A stretch of 64,000 bases of DNA from Aureobasidium sp. EXF-3400 (Eukaryota > Ascomycota > Dothideomycetes > Dothideales > Saccotheciaceae). The translations under genes and the position numbers were made by a program. Positions 9,124 to 18,924 of this stretch are shown one piece after another. The stretch is from assembly GCA_024195585.1 (NCBI GenBank), contig SWBL01000001.1, positions 186,001 to 250,000 on the forward strand, written 5' to 3'. Each line of letters begins with the position of its first letter. Position 1 is the stretch's first letter. Below the pieces are notes generated by a model. The model was not told the DNA's origin. It did not search any database and worked only from the letters and a program-made list of their open reading frames with translations.

Positions 9124-10941
9124 TTATGCAGTGACACTATTGTCATCAAGCTGTAGAAAGCTATGCCAGTCATCTCTCCAGTCACTGGTCCCTTCCTCAC
9201 TTCCGGGCCATATCCGTCTGAAGATCCTCTTGACCCGATGGTGGAGATCTTTTGGAGCAGGCGGTCTCTCCTTGCCATCTGTTCCCACTTCTTGTATCTC
9301 CATTTCATCGGGTCTGTCGTCTCGGACTCCACGTAGAACCTTCCATGACCGGCATATGTGGCTAGAGACACCGTATGTAATTGACCGGGTATCAAAAGGA
9401 TGATATGATAGGCCTATCAATTTGAGCTCCTTAATGCCGCATGTGCGGTGAGGGGGCGAGACCAGAGGGAACACGGTCTTCGCAAGATTCTCATCGATGG
9501 CTAGATCAATGAGAGTCCTCCTGATATCGCCATAACGGCCAGAACGCCGCCGATCAAAGGGGTCGTAGGATTCCATCCGGCCCTGTTCCCTCTCCAATCG
9601 GTAGTTTCTGGCGGCAAGATATACATGGAGATATTTAAGGACGGGAAACGTGGCGAACATCTTGTATATGGCCATCTCGGCTAGGCTACCTTGATCCCTC
9701 ACTACGGTGATAGCGAGATGTGTGAGTAGTGGGCATTGGTCCCGTATCTCTTCGAGTACCAAAGCTGTTTTGCCGATTGCAGGTAGAATCGCGGGAGAGA
9801 ATCGTAATCTGCGAAGACTAGCACCGTGTCTTTGGTACACGGCGGTCATGTCGTGGATATCCCACGTACCTCCGATGGTAAGGTCCCGAAGTGGGAGTAG
9901 ACTCGTGATGAATAATCTCGCAGATGGAGAGTCACTTTGATCAGGTAAACCGATAGACTCAAGCCCCAGACATTTCAAAGAAGCAAGGTCGCACCCCATC
10001 AGCCATCTATAAGCATCCGAGTCAAGTGGCGAGCCCAAAACCAGAGTACGCAGAAGGGAAAAGTCGACATGCTCGTGCCAGCTTTTCAACTCTCCCATGG
10101 TCAATTCAGACCCTGGGTAGGTTCTAGAGTGTATCACCAGCCGCCTCAGATGCGTAGTAGCATTGAAGCTGTGCTTCTCCTGTGGTAATCTTATGTCTTG
10201 CTGTCCCGAGCTTCCAGGGGGATGATATGCCATCCGCCTAAAAAGTATCTCTCTCACATTTGGTGCTGGTCTTGTGAGCAGTTGCTGAATGACTCGTTGA
10301 GACCGGCTGGCGTAGGGATCGTCTTGCTCCGGCTCCATATACGAGAACCAGATGCTGTGAAGACATGGTGAGGATGCAAGGGCCAGTTCATGCTTGTCTG
10401 GCTCAGATCCCATCAGACTTCGAGCACAGAAGGTCCTCATGTGCAAGCGGCAATGGGGGCGATACTGATGTAGCGCGTTGAGTACACAGGGCGGTAGTTG
10501 GTGTTCTAGCTCATGAATCAGATCTGACAAAGCAGGGCATCGCTGTAGCAGATCGACTACGGGTGTCCAAGCATGATCGTGTGTCCAAATGACCTCAGCT
10601 GGCGCCATGTCGCTACGAAACCAATTGGAAGGGTAGTGGAGAGTCATTGGATCAAAGCAGTCTGAAGGGACACAGAGTCTCAAAGTACGTATGTGATTAA
10701 GGGCAGAGATAGGTCCCAAGGCATCAGAAAGTCTTTGTACCGTTTCCTCTACGCTATCATGATTGCGTATAGGGAGTTTAACTCTCTGGAATATGATCGA
10801 TTTGGCAAGGTTTCTGACTCTGTGGCTCGTCCCTGAGAAGCTATGAATGCTTGCCGGGTGGGTGTCTTGTAGCAGCTCGCAAATTTGCAGAAGAATCTCG
10901 GGTGGCAGATTCTCGATGGCGGAGGAGGACATATTGCTCAT
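9124..10941 (-). CDS. F-box protein, 605 residues
   Basis: An F-box lies at about residues 10-50, with the characteristic LPPEILLQICELL core followed by a helix ending in IIFQRVKLP. The rest is a leucine-rich, loosely repetitive fold (for example LRRLRFSPAIL, LTHLAITVV, LKYLHVYLAARN), like fungal F-box proteins with degenerate leucine-rich repeats. F-box proteins bind Skp1 and bring substrates to SCF ubiquitin ligases; the substrate here is unknown. Two Met codons (positions 1 and 4) could serve as start. There are no introns. Such genes are numerous and fast-evolving in filamentous fungi. Confidence 0.85.
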   Translation of the reverse strand: MSNMSSSAIENLPPEILLQICELLQDTHPASIHSFSGTSHRVRNLAKSIIFQRVKLPIRNHDSVEETVQRLSDALGPISALNHIRTLRLCVPSDCFDPMTLHYPSNWFRSDMAPAEVIWTHDHAWTPVVDLLQRCPALSDLIHELEHQLPPCVLNALHQYRPHCRLHMRTFCARSLMGSEPDKHELALASSPCLHSIWFSYMEPEQDDPYASRSQRVIQQLLTRPAPNVREILFRRMAYHPPGSSGQQDIRLPQEKHSFNATTHLRRLVIHSRTYPGSELTMGELKSWHEHVDFSLLRTLVLGSPLDSDAYRWLMGCDLASLKCLGLESIGLPDQSDSPSARLFITSLLPLRDLTIGGTWDIHDMTAVYQRHGASLRRLRFSPAILPAIGKTALVLEEIRDQCPLLTHLAITVVRDQGSLAEMAIYKMFATFPVLKYLHVYLAARNYRLEREQGRMESYDPFDRRRSGRYGDIRRTLIDLAIDENLAKTVFPLVSPPHRTCGIKELKLIGLSYHPFDTRSITYGVSSHICRSWKVLRGVRDDRPDEMEIQEVGTDGKERPPAPKDLHHRVKRIFRRIWPGSEEGTSDWRDDWHSFLQLDDNSVTA

Positions 10942-12133
10942 CTAGAGTGAACGGTTCAACGATTTGTGAAATCGCGATGGTGTTGATGGAATTCGATGGA
11001 TGTTCAGAAAGTGTCGGTGAGAAAGATGTTATCATGCGGAGCGCCAACATGCGGCGCGTAGAATAGGAAGCACGCAGCTGCAGCGGTTGTGTAACCCCAC
11101 CTCATGTGCCTTCCCACTCAAAATGGCAACAACATCTATCGAAATGCGTGACCTTATCGACTCTTTCCTAATTCGCGTCTGCTGACAGACCAGGATACAT
11201 TCCAACATGATTTTGTTGGATCCAATAGACAGGTAAGTATAATCACAGGAAGAGATCCTAGAATACCACCCATTTCTCCTCTGCATCTCTCACATCAGTA
11301 CAGATCCCATGTTCAACGAGCACCAACGAGCTTCTATCCCGATTTGACAGTGGGAGCATGCTAGTGCCAGGATACCGGCAACGTGTTAGTTTTGGCGGTA
11401 CAGATAAATGGTGAATGAAGCATGAATTGTGAGATTCAGATCTCCCCGCCGGAGTCCGAAGTCCCAGGCATAAATAGAAGATCGATGGCTGCTCGATGAA
11501 CGGTCGATGTCTACCGATAAAACAACTCGAAACACAGTGGACACGCACTCTTCATCGTCAAGAATCTGATCCGCACGCCACCCATGCGTCTTGGAAGTTC
11601 CTGATAGCGCGAATCACGTCGGATGTTCGAGTTGGACGCCCACCGATGATCTTACCGTCGCGAACAATTGTTCATAACGAGACTACGCGCGGACGTGTCT
11701 GCCTCCGAATCCGAGACGAAGAAGATGAAGAGGGCCTCGGAACCACTTGCCGAAGCCCTAGAACCCTGCCAAAATTTGGCCCTCCACATCGGAGCTTGGC
11801 AGGCCGACTCGGGACCACTTGTTCGCGATCCTTTCTCTGACGCTGGTCAGACTTGATTTTGCAATCCTGGAACTATTGAACCTCCGACCATCCGATATTG
11901 TGTCAGGATACCAGAATATCATTTTCAAATAGGAGGCGTAAGCTTGTATATCTATAGGTAAGGTTGCTGTGATGCTGTAGGTTTTCTTGTGTCTTCTTCT
12001 ATTCACGCTTCGCACATCCTACACTTTTATCCATCACCGGATTCCAACAGCTCACACCAACATTCTCCTCTACTTGTGTCACACCAGCTCTCGTATCGTC
12101 AAACTCCCTGGAACATATCCCATACCCACCAAG
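10942..12133. other. Divergent intergenic region, 1.2 kb
   Basis: Upstream region shared by the F-box gene (minus) and the SNG1-like gene (plus). Short frames in it lack domain or codon support. The frame upstream of 12134 is open back to 11987, but the ATG at 12134 has the better context. Confidence 0.5.
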
Positions 12134-13633
12134 ATGGGCTTTGTCAGTCTCTTTCTACCAGAGAAATCTTCTCATCGTGTGGGGCATAGAGACCCGTTCT
12201 GGAATGGCAGAAAGAAGCCTTTCATGATCGCGGCTGTTGCCTCAGCCATGCTACTGCAGATCTTGTTCCTCGTGAACATGGCTTACCTGTTCGGTTCCCT
12301 GTTCAAATCTGAACACAGAGTGCACAACCTCCACATCCTTACGGTTGACTACGATGGTGGTGTCATTGGAAAGAGTCTCCAAGGAGCCATCACACAGCTC
12401 AAAGCTGATACCTTCCCCACTTTCGACATCGAGAGCAGTGCCAAGTACCCTGCAATCGAGGATATCGTTCAAGCTGTGAGGAAGGGAGACCATTGGGCTG
12501 CTGTGTTCTCTCACGCTGGAGCTTCCGAGCGCCTTGCGGCTGCTCTTGCAGGTGGAGATGCTGCAGCTGCTTATGACCCGACAAACACACTTACGTACGT
12601 CTGGAACGAGGTCCGATACCCAGCCATGGAGGACGGTACCATCAAGTCCAGCATGTCACAGCTCATGGCAGTCGCCCGCATCGCCTACAACCATATCAAC
12701 GGCACCGGCGCCCTACAAACACTAAACAAGAACGACCCTGCCGCTCTCCAAGTCTTCCTCAACCCAATCCAAGCAGGAGAAACCAACATTATGCCTACAT
12801 CCCAAGGAACAAGGGTGCTATACAACACGGTTGCAATGGTGATGCCCATCATCATGCAATTCTTCTTCCTCATGGCCATCAACGGCGTCAGTGCAGAGTT
12901 CAAATTATACTCGCATCTGCCTGTGCTCAACAATGGCATCATCAGACTGGTACTCAGTCTATCATACACTTTCATTGGTTCCCTCTGCTGGGCCGGCTAC
13001 ATCTGGGCTTTCCGCGAAACCTGGTCAGTGGGCGCAGGCCAATTCTTCTGTACTTGGGTAATAATCTGGCTCTTCATGCACATCAACTTTTTAGTCGTAA
13101 ATCTTCCCCCTCCATTCCCACCTCTAAACCCTTCACTGACATACAAACCACAGATCGACGTCGCAACCGGCTTCATCCCCATGAAATTCCTCCCTTTCTT
13201 CGTCCTCACCTGGGTAATCCTAAACGTCACCTCTACAATCTGGCCCTTCGAGCTCGCACCCGCATTTTACCGCTGGGGATACGCATTACCCGCCCACGAA
13301 GTCTGGCAAGTGTTGATCCAGATATGGTCGGGTGGGGCTGTGGATCGTCTCTATCAAGCCCTTCCTATTCTGTTTACGTGGGAGATTGTGTTTTTGCCGC
13401 TGGCGGTTGTGGCGTTGAATCATCGTTGTAAGGTTGCGGAAAGAGAGCATAAGGCTTTGGAGGAGGAGAGGAGGCAGCTCATTATGAAGGCGGAGAAGGG
13501 GAGGGCAGATGAGGGTGTGGAGGGAAGAGATGGAAACGAGGAAGCGCCCTCGCCGGTGGATGAGAAGGTGCAGAGTTTCGAGGCGAATGTGCAGAGGGAT
13601 GTTTATTCTCCGGCTATTCCTCCCCCGGTCTAA
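12134..13633 (+). CDS. SNG1-like membrane protein (DUF3533 family)
   Basis: 499 residues, starting at MGFVSLFLPEK with a strong context (ACCAAGATGG). One transmembrane helix near residue 40 is followed by a lumenal or external domain of about 190 residues containing LTVDYDGGVIGKSL. Four to six helices follow in the second half. The tail is charged and coiled (EEERRQLIMKAEK). This is the layout of the SNG1/DUF3533 family, named for nitrosoguanidine resistance in yeast and related to ABC-2-type membrane domains. The biochemical activity of the family is poorly defined. The gene converges on the GMC oxidoreductase gene with 120 bases between. Confidence 0.85.
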   Translation: MGFVSLFLPEKSSHRVGHRDPFWNGRKKPFMIAAVASAMLLQILFLVNMAYLFGSLFKSEHRVHNLHILTVDYDGGVIGKSLQGAITQLKADTFPTFDIESSAKYPAIEDIVQAVRKGDHWAAVFSHAGASERLAAALAGGDAAAAYDPTNTLTYVWNEVRYPAMEDGTIKSSMSQLMAVARIAYNHINGTGALQTLNKNDPAALQVFLNPIQAGETNIMPTSQGTRVLYNTVAMVMPIIMQFFFLMAINGVSAEFKLYSHLPVLNNGIIRLVLSLSYTFIGSLCWAGYIWAFRETWSVGAGQFFCTWVIIWLFMHINFLVVNLPPPFPPLNPSLTYKPQIDVATGFIPMKFLPFFVLTWVILNVTSTIWPFELAPAFYRWGYALPAHEVWQVLIQIWSGGAVDRLYQALPILFTWEIVFLPLAVVALNHRCKVAEREHKALEEERRQLIMKAEKGRADEGVEGRDGNEEAPSPVDEKVQSFEANVQRDVYSPAIPPPV

Positions 13634-13753
13634 AGTAATGGATGAGAAAAGTATAGAAACATCTATATAGAAGTTACCTAGGATAGATCATTGGGTAGTG
13701 GAGTAGTGTTGCTAGTAAAAAGTATATTTATCCATTCGCAAGTAATGTTATAT

Positions 13754-15574
13754 TTAAGTAGACCACTCAGCAGCGATGATCTCAGCAGCACGCTCAGCAA
13801 TACCATAAATCGCCGTCTGAATATGCGCAGAGATCTGCACAGGGATAATACTAGCATCCACAACTCTCAAATTCGCGGTACCGTAAACCTTCAACTCAGG
13901 GCTAACAACACCACCATCCTTCTTGGGAAGCATAGCACAAGTACCCAGAGGGTGGTAAATAGTCAAAGTGTGGTTCAGAGCAAAGTTCCTCCATTGCTCG
14001 TCAGTCTGAATAGCAGAGCTAGGCTCGTATTCTTCGGCAATGATGTCCTTCATGGGTGCTGTTTGGGCAATCTTGCGGTTGAGCTTGGTGGCGGCAATGG
14101 CGGCTTGAAGGTCGTACTCGTTGCTGAGGTATCTTGGGTCGATGATGGGTTTACCGAGAGGGTTAGAGGCGTTGATGTGGACATTACCGCGAGAGAAGGT
14201 GTGCATGATGACACTGAGGAGAGTGAAGTAGTTGGAGCCGTACTCGGAAGAGTTGACGACAGGGTAGCCACCGACACCAGTGTAGCCATCAGAGAAGATG
14301 ATTTCGAGTTGAGGAACGGCGTGGCTCTTGTTTCCAGTCAGGAAACCAAGCTTGGTTTGATCAACAACGGAGGCTTTGGCGTTCGTTGTGCTCGTAGCGA
14401 CGTCAATCAGAGCAGCAGACTCGTTACCAAGGGCTTGTTCCCAGGTCAAGTAAGCGAAACCAGAAGCAGCATAGTCGTAGCTAGACACCTTGTTCGCATT
14501 GTAGAGAGCTAGCTGTTCGGCCTTGAAAGTTGCGTTGTACTTGAGTTCGTCAAAAGAAGTCTCGTTCTTCAGCTTGAAGCTGTTTTGAATACGAATGTGA
14601 TCTTGCAGATTCTCGCCAACGGCAGGAAGCTCCAGTACTGGCTTGATACCAGCAGCTTTGATGACAGAAGAGTTGCCAATTCCAGAAAGCTCGAGTAATC
14701 CAGGGGACTGGAAAGACCCAGCACTAAGGATTACCTCCTTGCCAGCATTGATGACGATGTTGCCCTTGAGCGTGACACCCGTAGCAATAGTCTGGCCACG
14801 ACTCTGCTTTGTGTTGATTTTGATAACTTGTGTCTCAGTCATGACATGAAGGTTGCTCCCAGCAATCTTGAGGTACTCTGGGCTGTAAGAACGTGTGTAC
14901 TTTGCAGTGTCGATGTTGTTGGGCTGGATCGAGACACCGAGAGGATTGCCGTTGAGAGACTCCATGTTCTCGCGGAAGCCATAGTTCTCCATGGTTGGGA
15001 TCCATGTGTCTTGATCAGTAGGCTGAATTCTGTTGATCGTGGCGTGGATTGGGCCATCGACTCCAACACCTTGGTCAATTTCTTGGCCAGGATACACACT
15101 CTGTGTATAGTTCTCGACCTTGAGCATGCTGTCGATCATGTTCTTCCAGTTCCATCCAGGGTTACCAATCTGCTCCCAAGCGTCATACTCGGCCACCGAA
15201 GCGCGGTCCCAGCACATCAAGTTCAGAGCAGAGCTTCCACCGAGCACTTTTCCTCTGTTTTGCGCCCAAGAACGGCCGCCAGCATGAGGTTGTGCGACAG
15301 TAGTGAAGTTGTAGTCGTAGACACCGCCTAAGGTGCTGCCCTTCATACCAGGGACATAGATACCAGATACATTGCGACCATCAGGACCGGCTTCAATGAC
15401 CAGAACTGTGTTGTGCGGTAAATATTGACTCAAGCGACTTGCGACAGCAAGACCGGCGGTACCACCGCCGACCACGATAAAGTCGTAGCTAGCCGGTTTA
15501 GACGCTTGTACGACCGAGAGGGCAGCAAGAGCCGAAACGAGAGTAGTTGAGATCGATAAAGGAGCCATTTTCAC
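13754..15574 (-). CDS. Secreted GMC oxidoreductase (AA3_2-like)
   Basis: Single-exon frame, 606 residues. Residues 1-24 form a signal peptide (LVSALAALSVVQA). The FAD-binding motif VVGGGTAGLAVASRL follows, then the GMC signature RGKVLGGSSALNLM and the second signature SAGSFQSPGLLELSGIG. The C-terminal domain has the catalytic pair His in YHPLGTCAM and His in QISAHIQTAIYG, as in glucose oxidase and aryl-alcohol oxidase. There are several N-glycosylation sequons. It is an extracellular FAD enzyme oxidising an alcohol or sugar. The substrate cannot be read from the sequence, and versicolorin-B-synthase-like relatives share the same motifs. A second Met (residue 3) could be the start. Confidence 0.9.
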   Translation of the reverse strand: MKMAPLSISTTLVSALAALSVVQASKPASYDFIVVGGGTAGLAVASRLSQYLPHNTVLVIEAGPDGRNVSGIYVPGMKGSTLGGVYDYNFTTVAQPHAGGRSWAQNRGKVLGGSSALNLMCWDRASVAEYDAWEQIGNPGWNWKNMIDSMLKVENYTQSVYPGQEIDQGVGVDGPIHATINRIQPTDQDTWIPTMENYGFRENMESLNGNPLGVSIQPNNIDTAKYTRSYSPEYLKIAGSNLHVMTETQVIKINTKQSRGQTIATGVTLKGNIVINAGKEVILSAGSFQSPGLLELSGIGNSSVIKAAGIKPVLELPAVGENLQDHIRIQNSFKLKNETSFDELKYNATFKAEQLALYNANKVSSYDYAASGFAYLTWEQALGNESAALIDVATSTTNAKASVVDQTKLGFLTGNKSHAVPQLEIIFSDGYTGVGGYPVVNSSEYGSNYFTLLSVIMHTFSRGNVHINASNPLGKPIIDPRYLSNEYDLQAAIAATKLNRKIAQTAPMKDIIAEEYEPSSAIQTDEQWRNFALNHTLTIYHPLGTCAMLPKKDGGVVSPELKVYGTANLRVVDASIIPVQISAHIQTAIYGIAERAAEIIAAEWST

Positions 15575-17002
15575 TTGTTTGGCCGATGAACAAAATTGTC
15601 ACGGAAGCTTTTGACATCAACAGACTATGTCTTTATACATACCACTAGGGCCAGTCCCCTGAGGCGAAGCTCTGGAAGGATTGTCGGCAGTTCGTGTTGG
15701 AGTTTGGCTCAGGTACTGAGCTAGTGTATAGAAGTGGATTAGATGAACCTCCCAGATTCCGACTGGGGCGGTCTGCAGAGCCAAGATCTGTTGATGCATA
15801 CAGGGCAGACCAGAGCACCTCTCTAGAGCTGACCAATGGCGGCCAAGTACAGAGCCACCCTATTGATCGCCAATTGCTGCGTCCCTAAAGGATGCGGACA
15901 ACAGATTGGATACGCAAAGTTCATCCGTAGAACCGCAAAATCGAATTCGCGAGGTGCTTGTGGAGATCTGGACAGGCGGGTCACATATTGATGTCTTCAA
16001 TGGCTCCATCGACTTATGCACCTCGGTCGCTAGGATAAATATCAACTCGGTGGAAATGGAAGCAACGAAGAACTGGTTTCATCAAAAGTGGCGGGAAATG
16101 CAAGGTCGATCAGCATCGGCAACTTCCTCGGCCGTGCCGAGCGACCCTGCTTTCACCAACCACCTCGACAACTTGCTCCTCTTCTTTGTCACAACACAGC
16201 GTTGCTAGAAACGATACAATATTCTTTGGTCACACTATCAAGTTATTCGGGATACACGTCAATTACGTGTCGTTCGTCTGTGAGACCTGTGAATGCGGGC
16301 CGCATGCGGGTATTTCTGCCGAACCATCCATCAGATTGCAGGGGTCCGCCGCCGACAGAGCTGCAACCGAGCCGTGCGAGCTTTATTGAACGAACCGCTC
16401 GTGCGCGGCCTATTATCTCGAGCCCTTAGTGACTCCAGTCTTGAGCCGACGTCTAGAAGCTCTGCATGAGCAGGTTCCTCGATTCCCAAAGACCTTCTTC
16501 TGGATATCCGGCTCAGCCCTCGTGGCTAAAGTTCAGCCAAGGTCAAGGAGGGATATTGCAACACACAGTAAACCATGGATACAGCTCTCACAACAGATCG
16601 TGAATCGTGACCGTACGTCGTTCTTCCAAGGTAGTGTCTGTCCATGGATTACCGAGCTACATTGTAAAAGCACAACAGAGGAGTCGACAAAAAGAAAAGA
16701 ACTGATGCCAGCATTATCCTTCCTCGTAAGAGTCAAGTCGGATGTGTTAAAGGGAAATTACTCACAACCCTGCGGATCCATTTTTGCTTATCCATGACAA
16801 CACCTGCATTGATGAGTCGCTTAGAGCCGGAGCCACAATGATGTAGCGCCTCTTGCAATCATACTGCGTGGGAACAGTTGGCTGTAAGACAGGCCATTGA
16901 TGCTTCTAAAAGGATGGGCACTAATACAAGACCTAGGTAGGGTCTTGTCCGATACACTTTTCATTGCTGCACATCTGAGTCAAGTCTTCAACTGCCGTCA
17001 CG
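15575..17002. other. Divergent intergenic region, 1.4 kb
   Basis: Upstream region shared by the GMC oxidoreductase gene (minus) and a rhodopsin-like membrane protein gene (plus). Frames such as 15906-16208 have no recognisable domain. A 10-bp palindrome CCGCATGCGG occurs near 16300 and could be a regulator site, but it is unsupported. Confidence 0.5.
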
Positions 17003-18199
17003 ATGGCAGGACACTCGCGCGATGACGACAAAGGCCCTACATTGCTTGTCCTTACCTGTATACTTACTTCTTTCGCTGTTCTAACCACCACATTACGTTG
17101 CTGGGTACGATGGGGAAACCGACAACTCGGACTCGACGATGGAGCAATGGCTCTGACAACTGTACTCGCAGTAGCCCGTATGTCGATTCAAATCATCAGC
17201 GTCGGCTATGGCAATGGAAAGCACCGCGAATTTGTTTCCGATCACGACTACAAGACTGTAAACAAATTGACGTGGTTGACCCAAGTCTTACTCTTTCCGA
17301 CGATTTGCCTGATGAAGGTTTCGATCTGCATTCTGATCTTGCGTATCAAAGATACGCGGACCCTTAGATACGTCTTGGGCTTCATCATCACAGGATTGGT
17401 CTTGACAAACTTCGAGTGCTTGCTGGTACTGCTGGCCGAGTGCTCACCACTGGATGCGTACTGGAATGGAACATCTGCAGAGCATTGCTGGCCTGCCAAA
17501 GTGCGCATATACAGTATCTACCTTCAAGCATGTGAGTACTTCAATAAATAACGGTCGACTGATGCTGATACCTTCAAGCATATGGCGTTGCGACTGATGT
17601 CATTTGTACCATCTTACCAATTCATGTGGTCTGGAATGTCAAAATAGCGCTGTCAACGAAAGCAGCAGTGTGTGGGCTGATGAGCATGGGCTTGGTGTAA
17701 GTATTCATCGTATCACTGTGGCATCCTTCGCTTATGCTGATCACCTATCAAGAGCAACATTGTGTTCGGCGATCCGAGCAGCATCCCTCGGAACGACTAC
17801 CAACGATCTCTCATATGCCTACTGTATTGCTGCGATATGGGCAAAGTAAGTGTCATCCCTGGAGCATAAGCCCCACAATGCAGCTACTGACCAACTTGTA
17901 GCACCGAGCTATTCCTAGGCATCATCGCGGCCAATCTTGCCTTGGGTCGTTCCATTTACAAGTACTTCACCGAAAGGGCACGAACGTTGACCTCGAACAC
18001 CTCGGGATCAAGAACAACGAATCTTCGCAATAGTCTCGCAACGCCTAGTCGCATGGGCTACGTCAAGTCATCCGAACCTTCTTTGGCCCTGGAAACGATT
18101 GGGTCGGGTCGTAGTCAAGCAAGCGGCATGCCGCTCCGACGCTACAAGGAGGGAGCAACGTTTACAGAGATGGATGAGTTCGAAAAGGCAACGCCATGA
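17003..18199 (+). CDS. Rhodopsin-like (SAT4/PTH11-type) seven-helix membrane protein
   Basis: Four exons, 17003-17531, 17579-17696, 17753-17845 and 17902-18199, encode 345 residues. The introns are 47, 56 and 56 nt with GTGAGT or GTAAGT donors. About seven hydrophobic helices are present. Family hallmarks are the early LRCWVRWGNRQLGLDD, the YGVATDVICTILPIHVVWN segment spanning intron 1, and GIIAANLALGRS near the end of the last helix, followed by a Ser/Thr-rich cytoplasmic tail. This fungal family is related to PTH11-type sensors; function and ligand are unknown. A similar protein is encoded at 58115-59388 on the other strand, but it is not an obvious recent duplicate. Confidence 0.87.
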
Positions 18200-18924
18200 T
18201 GATTGAAGGACATGAATGAGAACGGTAACAGGATGAGAGGACAGAATCTCATGGGAAGAAGTGTAATCTAATCGAAGACAACGCCGACAATCTCCGGAGC
18301 TTAAAGCAAGATCTTATCTTGATTGCCAGGGTTGTACTCTCGACAAGCAGATTTGGGACAAAAGTGCTTCGGAAACAGCGTCGGTGACACATTCATGACT
18401 TTGTACGTAATACATACATACTTTAGACACTAATCGTCTTGATAAGGTCTATCCGAATGAGTTTCCGCCCTGTGATGGTTAACCAGACTTGATTTTGTGT
18501 TTCGGAATCTCCAGTTTTGAGAAGTTGATAATAATTACACGCAAACAGATGGGCCATTTTGGGCAAAGCTATGCATCGCAAGGATCGAGTCCATATGGCG
18601 TCGGAAACTGACTGCTCGCCGAGGAAGCTATCGAAAAGTCTATCACACAAGTTCCCAAGAGCCTAAGAACTGGTATAGCTACGGCCGGCATGGAAGAGGT
18701 GTAATCTAATCTGATCAGATCAGAGACGAAAGAGTGGAGGCGGGCCGAGATGCGGGGAGGGGGCCAAGCATCACATGCGACCTCGGAATGTTCAATGCAT
18801 CATCGTGAAAGGGACTTGGACGGTCAAGTCGATTGTCTCATGATACACGTTCATATCTCTCTTACTGTCTGCTGGTGATCACCTATACTTTGCTTTCAAG
18901 GCCCAGCGTAATGTGAGACTCGCA
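18200..18924. other. Intergenic region upstream of the ABC transporter gene
   Basis: 3' flank of the membrane protein gene and promoter of the ABC transporter gene. No gene was recognised. A repeated gatcagatcaga string occurs near 18711. Confidence 0.5.

Noticed and set aside
13691..14512. Plus-strand frame of 273 codons
   Set aside because: Antisense to the C-terminal half of the GMC oxidoreductase gene, whose motifs are intact.
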